Source: Litoribacter ruber
GTDB lineage: Bacteria > Bacteroidota > Bacteroidia > Cytophagales > Cyclobacteriaceae
Assembly: GCF_018500185.1 (NCBI RefSeq)
Contig: NZ_JAHBGI010000002.1
Span: 186,001-250,000, forward strand
DNA length: 64,000 bases
Reading direction: 5' to 3'
Shown: positions 24,906 to 33,676 of the stretch, piece by piece
Position numbering within the stretch: position 1 is the first letter of the stretch
How the letters are laid out: each line of letters begins with the position of its first letter
Notes under the pieces: model-generated
Told to the model about the DNA's origin: nothing
What the model saw: only the letters and a program-made list of their open reading frames with translations
Database searches by the model: none
Position numbers and translations under genes: made by a program

Positions 24906-26495
24906 CTAATCGAGCTTAGGCGACCTATAATAATTCATACCCATCTTATCCCATCTAGCGGTGTGCTTCTTTAGCCTTTGCTTGTAATCTTCAAAGCTTC
25001 TGTGCCCCTGGGGCGTCCAACCTATTTCGGCAAGGGCGGTAATGCGAGGGAATACCATGAACTCAATATCTTGGCGGTTTTCCACACTTTCCGTCCAAAG
25101 GGGCGCTTCCACTCCTAATATTAGCTCTTTGCCTACTCCCTCTACCAGTTCGGTAGGTTCCCAATTGTAGGCCTGGTCTATCTCGATGAGGCCTGCCCAA
25201 GTGTGGCCGATTCGGGTGGTGGAATCATACTTCATGTCCAAATAAATATGCTTGGATGGGGACATGATGATCTTGTTTCCCTGATCAGCCGCCAGCTTAA
25301 TGTTTTTTTCCTTCGCCCAAAATTGTGCTATTGTGTTATCCTCAAGCTGTGCATGGGCTATTTCATCCCAACCTATACTTGTCTTGCCATATTTGGTCAC
25401 TATGGCTTGGGCTCTTTCGATAAAGGGTTTATAATCGTTGAGTTCCGTCACCAACGATTCGTCTCCCCCAATATGGAAATATGGGCCAGGGGTAATTTCG
25501 GCGATTTCACGGATCACATCCTCGATAAATTGGTAAGTGATCTCCTTTTTAGTGTCTAAGGTACTGAAACCTACTTTAATGCCCGTGTACAAATCGGTGG
25601 CACTTTCATCCTCTCCATCTACTCCCAGAGCTTTTCTGTCAACAGCTAGCCTGTTTTCTTCAGGAAGTTCTATCCCTGGATTAAACTGGCCGTATGAAGC
25701 CAAAACCGCATTAGTATGACCCGGCATATCTATTTCAGGGATTACGGTAATATATCTGGAGGCTGCATAGGCTATGATGTCTTTATAATCTTCTTGGGTA
25801 TAAAATCCCCCTTTGCCCCCTCCCACTTGGGTACTTCCACCGATATTGGTTAGGTTTGGCCATGATTTGATTTCAATTCTCCAGCCCTGGTCATCGGAAA
25901 GGTGCAAATGCAATTTATTGACCTTGTATTTGGCAACTTGATCGATTAGGCTTTTGACATCTTCCACAGGGAAAAAGTGCCTAGATACATCCAGCATCAC
26001 CCCCCTGTAGCCATACTCAGGTTTGTCGGTGATTTTTCCTGCCGGAATGGCTATATCTGCTGTTTTTCCCTTTTCAGCTTCTGCTGGCATGAGCTGTCTT
26101 ATAGTCTGAAATGCATAAAACGCTCCCTGGCCAGCTCCTGCACTGATGACGATCCCAGCTGGAGTAATTTCGATGGAATAACTTTCCGGCTCTTTTGATC
26201 CATCGATGGCTATGTTTATTTCCGCATTATCCTTCTGGACTAATTCTATCCCGGTTGATTTTTTTACAAATTTTGTGAAAAACTCAATGCCATACTCCAA
26301 ATCATCTGTGTCACCATCAATTTGGTAGCCCATTCCATCTTTAAAGGCAAATGAACCTTCCCTATCCACTACCTCTAATGGTTTTGGAATGATACTGTGC
26401 TCACTTAACTTCGCCTGCTTTCTTTCTAAAGGCAACCCAATAAATCCCACCAGGCAAATGCAGGACATGACTAGAAAAAACTTCAATCCATTCAT
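24906..26495 (-). CDS. Secreted GH20 beta-N-acetylhexosaminidase
   Basis: GH20 enzymes release terminal GlcNAc or GalNAc by substrate-assisted catalysis. The 529-residue protein has an N-terminal signal/anchor (FFLVMSCICLVGFIGL), a GH20b-like domain (~35-150) and the catalytic TIM barrel (~160-510). It has YRGVMLDVSRHFFPVEDVK, LHLHLSDDQGWRIEIKSWP, the PEIDMPGHTNAVLASY segment and the catalytic Asp-Glu pair in FHIGGDES. Length is normal for exo-acting GH20. It lies 62 bp downstream of the M14 gene. Beside a D-amino-acid locus, action on muropeptide or chitin-type aminosugars is plausible but inferred. Confidence 0.92.
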   Translation of the reverse strand: MNGLKFFLVMSCICLVGFIGLPLERKQAKLSEHSIIPKPLEVVDREGSFAFKDGMGYQIDGDTDDLEYGIEFFTKFVKKSTGIELVQKDNAEINIAIDGSKEPESYSIEITPAGIVISAGAGQGAFYAFQTIRQLMPAEAEKGKTADIAIPAGKITDKPEYGYRGVMLDVSRHFFPVEDVKSLIDQVAKYKVNKLHLHLSDDQGWRIEIKSWPNLTNIGGSTQVGGGKGGFYTQEDYKDIIAYAASRYITVIPEIDMPGHTNAVLASYGQFNPGIELPEENRLAVDRKALGVDGEDESATDLYTGIKVGFSTLDTKKEITYQFIEDVIREIAEITPGPYFHIGGDESLVTELNDYKPFIERAQAIVTKYGKTSIGWDEIAHAQLEDNTIAQFWAKEKNIKLAADQGNKIIMSPSKHIYLDMKYDSTTRIGHTWAGLIEIDQAYNWEPTELVEGVGKELILGVEAPLWTESVENRQDIEFMVFPRITALAEIGWTPQGHRSFEDYKQRLKKHTARWDKMGMNYYRSPKLD

Positions 26496-26557
26496 AAGTT
26501 TTTTAATTGATTACTTAAACTTAATTAATTTTTTTATAAAAGTATGCTAAGACCTTT

Positions 26558-27826
26558 CTATTTCACTTTATTAATCAACAATTTCATCATTTCCTCAGCG
26601 GCAACTTTGCTTTTCTCATCCAGAAAATCCCTTGGAGTGTTGTCTCCTATTTCATACACGAGTGATTCAGCTCCAAAAGTCATATAAAAATAGTTTCTTG
26701 ACACCAGCGTGGGTTCCATTTTGTTGTTGGGTGCAATGTTGGGCTCATACCCGGGAATAGCCGATTGAATGTTTTCCAACCACTCCCCTACCATACCAGG
26801 AATATTTCCGCTCTGGTAATCCTCTCCTACTGTATAATATATATCATCCCATGTGGAATGGAAATCAATGCCAAAATAGAAAGTCCCATTGTTCTCCTCT
26901 GCCTTTTTATGCATGAAATCCCTTACGGCTCTGGTTTCCGGTTGGTAATAGTCTGCCCAATCCCTGTTTAAATCCACCCCATGCATATTATGGCGCCAGT
27001 GGCCATTGTCCACTCCATCGGGATTGACCATGGGTACTACCAACACGGTAAACTTTTCCCTAAACTGCTCTGCCAAATCACTATCCCCTACCAAGGTTTC
27101 GACAAATGACTGCATGGCCAATTGACCAGTCACCTCGGGAGGATGTTGACGGGCAATTACCATCACCATTTTATCCTTGTCAGGATTTCCAATAGTTAAA
27201 GCATTTATTTCCCGCTTTTCAAGGCTTTCTCCAATCTTTTCCATACTCACAAAAGGCTTGGAACTTATCTGCTCAGCCCATGAATGGACCCTTTTGGAAT
27301 CATGGATCTCCTGTCCTGCTACCCATAAGGTATCAGGGGAGACGGCAAGTTTCAAAGTGGCCGCCTCTGGCCTGTTGCGGAAATTGAAGTTTTTCAGGCT
27401 ATCAGGCACCATAAAGTTGGCTGAGTCCAACGGGGCCCAGGAAACCCCATCATAGCTTATTTTGGGATAATATCGGTGCTTGCTACCAGCTTGATAGGTT
27501 AACCTTAAATAAATCTCCTTTTCTTCCTCTGCCCAAATCTGAAAAGCATACCAGGGACTTTCATTGATTGGGGTATTTTCAGCAGTGATCAGGGCCACCA
27601 GGGTGCTGTCATTTTCCTGAAACAACCCATTCAGACTTCCCATAGGAAAATCATTGCTTACCGTTACCCCCATTTTCTCAAACTCAAACTCTCCCCGCCA
27701 CTGCTTCTGCACTGGCCTTGAAATCGTCACCGTCCGCACCGAATCTCCCACCTCAGGCAACACCCCCGTTTGGGAATAACCTTCAAGAGTGACCATGGCG
27801 GCTAATAATATTAAAAAGCGTTTCAT
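26558..27826 (-). CDS. Secreted M14 zinc carboxypeptidase
   Basis: M14 peptidases remove C-terminal residues or hydrolyse peptide side bonds of cell-wall peptides. The 422-residue protein has a signal peptide (FLILLAAMVTLEGYSQ), a non-catalytic beta domain (~20-180), then the peptidase domain with RQHPPEVTGQLAM (zinc His and Glu), PMVNPDGVDNGHWRHNMHGV, GVDLNRDW, GIDFHSTWDD (zinc His) and a C-terminal SLVYEIGDN catalytic Glu. The pattern is that of the M14 subfamily with an N-terminal beta-sandwich. It is upstream of and co-directional with GH20. Its promoter was not recognised in the repeat-rich upstream gap. Confidence 0.88.
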   Translation of the reverse strand: MKRFLILLAAMVTLEGYSQTGVLPEVGDSVRTVTISRPVQKQWRGEFEFEKMGVTVSNDFPMGSLNGLFQENDSTLVALITAENTPINESPWYAFQIWAEEEKEIYLRLTYQAGSKHRYYPKISYDGVSWAPLDSANFMVPDSLKNFNFRNRPEAATLKLAVSPDTLWVAGQEIHDSKRVHSWAEQISSKPFVSMEKIGESLEKREINALTIGNPDKDKMVMVIARQHPPEVTGQLAMQSFVETLVGDSDLAEQFREKFTVLVVPMVNPDGVDNGHWRHNMHGVDLNRDWADYYQPETRAVRDFMHKKAEENNGTFYFGIDFHSTWDDIYYTVGEDYQSGNIPGMVGEWLENIQSAIPGYEPNIAPNNKMEPTLVSRNYFYMTFGAESLVYEIGDNTPRDFLDEKSKVAAEEMMKLLINKVK

Positions 27827-28390
27827 ATATTCTTAAATTAATTTATTACGTATTCCATTTCCTTCCGCGAAGGAGCTATGTGCCCTTCTTTTTAACTTTG
27901 TGCGCCTCCTTGTGACCTTTGTGACCTATTTCTTTATTGTTTATGGTTTAAAGTTTAAGGCTTATGATTTGAAAGTGCTCCGTGAAGAAACTTTGTGCCC
28001 TTCTTTTTACTTCGTGGGACTTTGTGACCCATTTTTTTATAGTTTACGGTTTAAAGTTTAAAGCTTATGAAATTGCTCCGCGAAGAAACTTTGTGTCCCT
28101 CCTTTTTACCTTTGTGCGACTTTGTGCCCAATTTATTTCTACATAGATTTCTAATTTACCACTTTTCCCCTCTCCTACTCTCCCCTCCTTTTATAACCCT
28201 CACCAAAACATGAAGCTCGGTTCTTTAGCAGGATAAATGGCATTCAAAAAGTGTCCGACATTTCCACTTATAGTGTTCGCCCGCGTACAGAGTTTTTTGC
28301 ATAAGGTGCCCCTATTGCATCCAATTAAGGTTTTTTCTGTTCGGCACATGTTTTCGATTAGTATGGATATCCACCTTAATCTTATTTGTT
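27827..28390. other. Repeat-rich intergenic region without genes
   Basis: This gap separates the divergent M14 and TonB-receptor genes. 27862-28140 is a degenerate tandem repeat (separate entry). 28141-28390 is AT-rich and presumably holds the promoter of the receptor gene, though no convincing TAnnTTTG element was found. Short open frames across it are not supported by codon use or family motifs. Confidence 0.7.
27862..28140. repeat. Degenerate ~100-bp tandem repeat (CTTTGTG family)
   Basis: About 2.7 imperfect units. Each contains TCCGyGAAG, then CTTTGTGCCCTTCTTTTTAC and CTTTGTGaCCc, then TTTAyGGTTTAAAGTTTAA with GCTTATG. Starts of TCCGyGA fall at 27864, 27979 and 28077, and the TTTAAAGTTTAA blocks lie about 103 bp apart. 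The core words recur in other gaps of this window (30.8, 32.2, 35.1, 57.9 and 60.0-60.5 kb). Confidence 0.7.
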
Positions 28391-30817
28391 ATGAAAGCCT
28401 CTACTATTTTTATATTTTACATGGTGTTTTTCATCAACCCCATCCTTGGGGAAGCCAAGATAAAAACCCAAATCTCCGGTCAGGTCATGGATTCTCAGGG
28501 AGTAGCTCTCCCTTTTGCCAACGTGGCTTTAGTCGAAGTGGAGTCCGAAAAATTGATAACTGGTACCGTTTCGGAAGACAACGGAAAGTTTGACTTTTCC
28601 ACCTCCCAAAAAGGAACCTTTCAATTAAAGGTCACCTCAATTGGTTTTCAGCCTTTCCTTTCGGATCCTTTTGAAGTGGAAAATGATGAATCCAGAGATT
28701 TTGGCAAAATAGTCCTACAAGAAGAAACCGCTGATCTGGGTGAGGTGACCGTTAGGTCCTCGAGACCGGAGGTGATTATTCAAGCTGATAAAACAATCGT
28801 AAATGTGGAAGGAACGGTGATGGCCGAAGGTAGCACAGCCTTGGATGTAATAGGCCGCTCTCCTGGAGTGTACGTAGACAGCGATGGAAACATTAACCTC
28901 AACGGACGTTCTGGCGTCATAGTGCTGATCGATGACCGCCAAACCTACATGAGTGCGGCTGACCTGGCCAACTTTCTCCGCTCCATGCCGGCTGATAACA
29001 TCAAGAGCATAGAGGTAATCAATAGCCCAAGCTCCCGATATGATGCAGAGGGATCCGGAGGGGTTATTAATATTAGGTTGAAAAAGAACACCATGAATGG
29101 TGTCAATGGTAGTGTGCAGGTAGGCCACCAGTATAACGGCTTGAATACCCCATTCACTGGAGCCACCGTGAATGTGAGATCTGGCAAATGGACGACCAAT
29201 GCCAGCTTGAATTACAATGAGTGGGCAAGAATCATTGATTTGGACATTTATAGAAGATTCCAAGTCGAGGGTGGGCTTTCCAATTTTGACCAAGAGGCCA
29301 ACATCAATATCCGTCGCCGTAACCTGTTTTTCAACGGCGGGGCTGATTACCAAATCAACGATAAGCATTCTGTAGGGATGAGCATTCAGGCTTCAGGTTC
29401 AGATGGGCCTGACCGTGGCCTTTCCCTTACCAATATCAGCAATCCCAATACGGCTGACCTGAATTTCCTCGAAGCCGTCAATAACAACGAAACCAACAGC
29501 CAGCGGATTTTCACCAACCTCCATTATATAGGAAATCTCGATACCCTGGGTACCAAAATAACCTCCGACATCGATATCACGAGAATGGAAACAGGAAGCT
29601 TGGGCTTTTTGGATAATTCCTACTGGCTCAATGAGCGGGTGAATCAAGAATCTGACAGGATCCGGACGGACAACGATATGCTCTATACCATATATACAGC
29701 CAAAGTTGACTTTACAAAACCTTTTAAAAACGGCAATGTGATAGAAACTGGGGTTAAAGGTAGCTGGGTAAGATCAGATAACAACCTTGATATCCAACGG
29801 GGAGTGACTGGTGAACCGCTGCGACCTGATCCCAACAGCAACATGTTTATATATAATGAAAATGTGCTGGCGGGGTATGTTAATTATAAAGGCAAATTCA
29901 GCGACAAGTTCGAATACCAAGCGGGCTTGCGTGGGGAGCATTCCGACATTACGGGCAATTCGGTAACCTTAAACCAAGTAAATGAACAAAGGTATTTCGA
30001 TTTGTTCCCCAGTGCATTCTTGAAGCAAAATGTCAGTGAGAATTATAATATTGTTTACAACTACAATAGAAGAATTACCAGACCCAATTACCGTCTTCTG
30101 AATCCTTTTGTGTTCTATGTGGATCCTTTGACCACCGAAAGGGGAAATCCGAATCTTCAACCCCAATATGCGCAAAACTTTGAAATGAGCCACAATATCA
30201 AGAACGCCTATCAAATTACTTTGGCCTATGGCCGGATCACCAACTCTTTCAATCAGATCATGTCCCAAAACGAGGAGACCAGAGAGTCGGTATTTCAGGT
30301 ACAGAACTTGGATAGAGCGGATAATTTCAGTTTGAGGTTCACCCTTCCCTTTGAGCTAACCGAATGGTGGAGCACAAGCAATATGCTTCAGGTGTATTAC
30401 AACCGGTTCCAATCACCTTTGGGGGATGAAATGCTGGATATGGAACAGTGGTCTGGCATGGTAAGAACCCAGCATAACATCACCTTGCCAAAAGGTTTCA
30501 AAATGGAAATCATGGGCTTGTACCTTTCACCTTTTCTTGAAGGCCAAGCCAAAATCAGAGGCGTGGGTTGGGTAGATGCCGGGGTGACTAAATCATTCAA
30601 AGATGATAAAATCAGCTTAACGGTGAATGCAACTGACGTATTCCGTACCCAAGTGTTCAGGGTGAATGTGTTGTTCGATCAAATTGACACTTCGGTACAG
30701 CAGTATAATAGCAACCAGGCTATCCGCTTCACGCTACGATATAAATTTAACCGTGGAGAAAACTTCAACGTCCGCTCCCGCTCCGGCAGCTCCGAAGAAC
30801 AGCAAAGGCTGGAGTGA
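28391..30817 (+). CDS. TonB-dependent receptor, outer-membrane beta-barrel family
   Basis: An 808-residue outer-membrane protein: signal peptide (IFIFYMVFFINPILGEA), a carboxypeptidase-regulatory-like domain (~27-105; ISGQVMDSQGVALPFANVAL), a TonB plug (~120-215; STALDVIGRSPGVYVDSDGN, YDAEGSGGVINIRLKK) and a C-terminal barrel of the OMP_b-brl_3 type (NRRITRPNYRLLNPFVFYVD, TTERGNPNLQPQYAQNFEMS). It is not of the SusC type and has no SusD partner. The substrate is unknown. It stands alone, divergent from the M14 gene and convergent with the lipoprotein gene at 30920. Confidence 0.92.
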   Translation: MKASTIFIFYMVFFINPILGEAKIKTQISGQVMDSQGVALPFANVALVEVESEKLITGTVSEDNGKFDFSTSQKGTFQLKVTSIGFQPFLSDPFEVENDESRDFGKIVLQEETADLGEVTVRSSRPEVIIQADKTIVNVEGTVMAEGSTALDVIGRSPGVYVDSDGNINLNGRSGVIVLIDDRQTYMSAADLANFLRSMPADNIKSIEVINSPSSRYDAEGSGGVINIRLKKNTMNGVNGSVQVGHQYNGLNTPFTGATVNVRSGKWTTNASLNYNEWARIIDLDIYRRFQVEGGLSNFDQEANINIRRRNLFFNGGADYQINDKHSVGMSIQASGSDGPDRGLSLTNISNPNTADLNFLEAVNNNETNSQRIFTNLHYIGNLDTLGTKITSDIDITRMETGSLGFLDNSYWLNERVNQESDRIRTDNDMLYTIYTAKVDFTKPFKNGNVIETGVKGSWVRSDNNLDIQRGVTGEPLRPDPNSNMFIYNENVLAGYVNYKGKFSDKFEYQAGLRGEHSDITGNSVTLNQVNEQRYFDLFPSAFLKQNVSENYNIVYNYNRRITRPNYRLLNPFVFYVDPLTTERGNPNLQPQYAQNFEMSHNIKNAYQITLAYGRITNSFNQIMSQNEETRESVFQVQNLDRADNFSLRFTLPFELTEWWSTSNMLQVYYNRFQSPLGDEMLDMEQWSGMVRTQHNITLPKGFKMEIMGLYLSPFLEGQAKIRGVGWVDAGVTKSFKDDKISLTVNATDVFRTQVFRVNVLFDQIDTSVQQYNSNQAIRFTLRYKFNRGENFNVRSRSGSSEEQQRLE

Positions 30818-30823
30818 TGTTTA

Positions 30824-30917
30824 TTAACCGCAAAGTCCTCAAAGTTGCACAAAGAACTAATGGAGTTTTTTTTAAAAAAACACTCACTTTGCGCAACTTA
30901 GCGACCTTTGCGGTTAA
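30824..30917. repeat. Long imperfect inverted repeat between convergent genes
   Basis: The left arm TTAACCGCAAAG...AGTTGCACAAAG (30824-~30853) pairs with the right arm CTTTGCGCAACTT...CTTTGCGGTTAA (~30887-30917), with an inner T-run/A-run hairpin. It starts 7 bp after one stop codon and ends 3 bp before the other, so it probably acts as a bidirectional terminator. The AACCGCAAAG word recurs at 32159. Confidence 0.75.
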
Positions 30918-30919
30918 TT

Positions 30920-32071
30920 TCACTCAACCTCAACTCTATACACTCTAAAAAAATCCTCCTCTTCCTCTGCATTTGGCTCACCCATAAACCAGAGTTGGTC
31001 ATTTCTTACAATGAATTGCCTATTATTCAGATTGGCAGGCATCTCCATGTTTTTTAGAGTTTCCAATTCCGTATTCATAATGTTAAGTCTGGCAGGGTAC
31101 TTTGATTTCAACTCCTCATACAATGCAACTTGCTTGTTCGGGTCTGTTTCAGAGCGAAATCTCTCTGCATCTACGTCATTAAAACCTGGCAAATAACTGA
31201 GCAGCAGATAGTCTCCGTATTTTTTTAAGCTATTGATTCTTCCAGTCTCCATATTGACTTTGATCGCATTTGGGTCTAATTCACCAAAAGAAACACCAGG
31301 GTCTTGCTGGAAACCTTCCAAGTCCAACTCGGCGGATTTTATTAATGCATACGGTGGATTGGCTTCGTAGACATTTAGCCTGGCATCCTTACCGACTACC
31401 ATATAGATTTTCCCATCCTCATAGTGCATAGCAGGGATCATATCTGGCAGCTCATGGCCTTTGCCATTCCTGAAAAGACTGTTCTCCTCCAAACTCATAA
31501 AATGGGTGTTGGTCATGGATTTTACATCCAACCAGTTGAGAAGTTTAAAATTGTCATAATATTCCGGTGTGTTTCTGGGGTGTTCGCTCCAAGCTTGAAG
31601 CCCTACAGATAATATGCTATCTTCCGCTACTTGATAAAATTCCCATTCAGCCGTACTTCTTCCCATATAACTGATCGGCTGTTCAAAGGTGTTTTTATTC
31701 ACAAGGTTTCCATCAGTGTCGTACTCAAATATGCCATTATAAGAGAGCAACTGAAAATTCCCCCTTTCATTGAATTTACCGGGTGTGTTTGGGAAATTTC
31801 CAAAACTATCTGGTCCATCGCCGGTTTTATTGAAAGTATTCAGCTTATTCCCCTGCTTGTCAGAAATAATAAAATCTCTAGTCTTAAAATCAAAAAATAA
31901 GATTTTGTCGTTATCAGGATCAATATCCATCAAAACCAACTCTCCCAAATGATCAATCTGAAGGGAGTCTTTCAATACCAAATTAACCTCTTGGTTATTA
32001 TCTTTAGAATCTTCCGAATGCCCAGAACAGGCCACAACAAGACCCAAAAGTGGATACAATAGCTTTTTCAT
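30920..32071 (-). CDS. Lipoprotein, probable beta-propeller (DUF4221-like)
   Basis: A 383-residue lipoprotein: signal LLYPLLGLVVACSG with lipobox VVAC, then a spacer and repeated short beta-strand blocks ending in aromatic residues (DKILFFDFKTRDFIISDKQG; GNFQLLSYNGIFEYDTDGN; YGDYLLLSYLPGF; NDQLWFMGEPN). This pattern suggests a six-bladed propeller of the kind found in many Bacteroidota lipoproteins. The resemblance to DUF4221 is a judgement by eye. No catalytic motif was seen, and function is unknown. It is monocistronic between two CTTTGCGG inverted repeats. Confidence 0.65.
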   Translation of the reverse strand: MKKLLYPLLGLVVACSGHSEDSKDNNQEVNLVLKDSLQIDHLGELVLMDIDPDNDKILFFDFKTRDFIISDKQGNKLNTFNKTGDGPDSFGNFPNTPGKFNERGNFQLLSYNGIFEYDTDGNLVNKNTFEQPISYMGRSTAEWEFYQVAEDSILSVGLQAWSEHPRNTPEYYDNFKLLNWLDVKSMTNTHFMSLEENSLFRNGKGHELPDMIPAMHYEDGKIYMVVGKDARLNVYEANPPYALIKSAELDLEGFQQDPGVSFGELDPNAIKVNMETGRINSLKKYGDYLLLSYLPGFNDVDAERFRSETDPNKQVALYEELKSKYPARLNIMNTELETLKNMEMPANLNNRQFIVRNDQLWFMGEPNAEEEEDFFRVYRVEVE

Positions 32072-32158
32072 ATCTTAAAGTTTTTAGAAAATTGAAACTA
32101 AGAATTAAATAATAAGTATCCAAATACATTTAGTTTTAAAATACCTGGAGAAAAAAAT

Positions 32159-32229
32159 AACCGCAAAGCTCCCAAAGAATCGCAAAGAGATTTTATTATC
32201 TTTCGCGCCCCTTCAAAAACTTTGCGGTT
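32159..32229. repeat. Inverted repeat AACCGCAAAG...CTTTGCGGTT
   Basis: AACCGCAAAG (32159-32168) and CTTTGCGGTT (32220-32229) are exact inverted copies flanking more degenerate complementary sequence. It is a second copy of the element at 30824-30917. It lies in the 200-bp gap between the M16 gene end and the propeller-lipoprotein start and could terminate the M16 transcript. Confidence 0.6.
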
Positions 32230-32271
32230 TAAAAAAACTCCTCTACTCTCTTTCTCTGTGGTTAATCAAAC

Positions 32272-33672
32272 TCAAAAACCATCCTCGGTTATTTCCTTTT
32301 CCACTACCTCACCATATTTCTGCGCGATACTCTTGATATCCTCACTTTTGCCAATGAGCAGAAACTGAAGATTCTCTTTTGGGAAATACTGCTCAATGAT
32401 CTGTTGGGCTTTTTGGGTATCCAGTTCTTCCACGTTGGCTTGGAAAGTATTGATATAATTCTCATCAAAGCCATACCAAAACATCTGGGTCAACAGCCCG
32501 GCCAATTGGCGGGAGGTTTCATAATTTGGCGGAAATTGGCCCTTTACATAGTTTTTGGCAGAAGTCAACGTTTCCTCATCGATGCCCTCGCTGTGCATTC
32601 TTTCATACACCTGCAGGGCTCGATCGATAGTTTCCTCTGTATTTTCAGTGGCTGTGAAGGTCGAAATGGCAAATGTCCCAGCATACTTCATGGGAGTAAA
32701 CCGGCTATTGGCCCCATAAGTCAAGCCGGTATTCACGCGCAACTCATCATTGAGCCAAGAAGTAAACCTGCCTCCCAAAACTGTGTTGACCACCTGAATG
32801 GCCACATAGTCAGGATTGTCTCTTTTCACGCCTTTCCCACCTATGAGAAAAGTGGTCTCCCTGGCATCACCTTTATTAACTAGCATCACGCGGCTGGAAT
32901 CCAAGGCGAGTTCAGGTTCGTTAAGGTTTGCTGAGTTGTTGCCGCTTGTTTTTTCCCATGAAGAAAACATCTCTTCGATTTTGGTTTTCATTTCTGCCAA
33001 ATCAAAATCTCCAACCAGAGCTATTGCTGAGTTGTCTGGGGCATAATGTTGCTGGTAAAATGACTCTAAATCTGAAGCGGTAAATGACTCAACCGTAGAA
33101 ACAGTGCCTCGGGCTGGGTTGCCATAAGCATGGTCGGCAAAAAGGAACTTTTCCCAATAGGAACTAATCACCGAGCGAGGGCTTTCCCTGTCACGCTCCA
33201 AGTTAGAAATCATCCTTTTTCTTTCCTTTTCCACTTCTTCGGCATCAAATTTTGGGGCTGTGATCACCTCCTTGATTATCGGCAAAACCGTCTCCGTATC
33301 CTTGCTTGCAAACCGGGCTGACACCTGGGCATATTCTTTCGTGGATGAGGAATTAAGATTTGCACCTATGAAATCCAAGGCCTCCTCTATTTCAGATTTG
33401 CTGTAATTTTCAGTACCGAACTGCAAGGCAGCTGCCGTTAGGAATGAGATTCCCGAGTTTTCACCATCCTGAATGGCTCCGGCAGGAATTAAAGCAGAAA
33501 AACTAATGGTCGGCACCTCTGCCTGCTGCATCATATAAACCGTCAGCCCATTGTTCAAAGTGAATTTCTCGTATTCGGGAAGCTGAAATCCTGCTGTTTG
33601 ACCCATAGAGAATGGGATAACTATAAAATAGGCCAGCACAAGGATAATCAATCTATCTATAAACTTTCTCAT
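32272..33672 (-). CDS. M16-family protease homologue lacking the zinc motif
   Basis: A 466-residue M16 (pitrilysin/insulinase-fold) protein with a signal sequence (FIDRLIILVLAYFIVIPFSM) and the family's N-terminal FTLNNGLTVYMMQ start. Where active members have HxxEH, this one reads SGISFLTAAALQFGTENYS, so it has no zinc ligands and is presumably the non-catalytic partner. The C-terminal half keeps the second M16 domain (ARETTFLIGGKGV, VNTVLGGRFTSWLNDELR). ATG at 33672 is chosen because it begins the signal peptide 4 bp after the upstream stop; an ATG at 33690 would overlap that gene. Confidence 0.87.
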   Translation of the reverse strand: MRKFIDRLIILVLAYFIVIPFSMGQTAGFQLPEYEKFTLNNGLTVYMMQQAEVPTISFSALIPAGAIQDGENSGISFLTAAALQFGTENYSKSEIEEALDFIGANLNSSSTKEYAQVSARFASKDTETVLPIIKEVITAPKFDAEEVEKERKRMISNLERDRESPRSVISSYWEKFLFADHAYGNPARGTVSTVESFTASDLESFYQQHYAPDNSAIALVGDFDLAEMKTKIEEMFSSWEKTSGNNSANLNEPELALDSSRVMLVNKGDARETTFLIGGKGVKRDNPDYVAIQVVNTVLGGRFTSWLNDELRVNTGLTYGANSRFTPMKYAGTFAISTFTATENTEETIDRALQVYERMHSEGIDEETLTSAKNYVKGQFPPNYETSRQLAGLLTQMFWYGFDENYINTFQANVEELDTQKAQQIIEQYFPKENLQFLLIGKSEDIKSIAQKYGEVVEKEITEDGF

Positions 33673-33676
33673 AAAA

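Noticed and set aside
28237-28593. 118-codon plus-strand frame upstream of the TonB receptor
   Set aside because: It overlaps the well-supported receptor start in another frame and covers repeat-rich and AT-rich sequence.
28715-29368. 217-codon minus-strand frame inside the TonB receptor gene
   Set aside because: Antisense shadow; the plus-strand frame has the plug-domain signature here.
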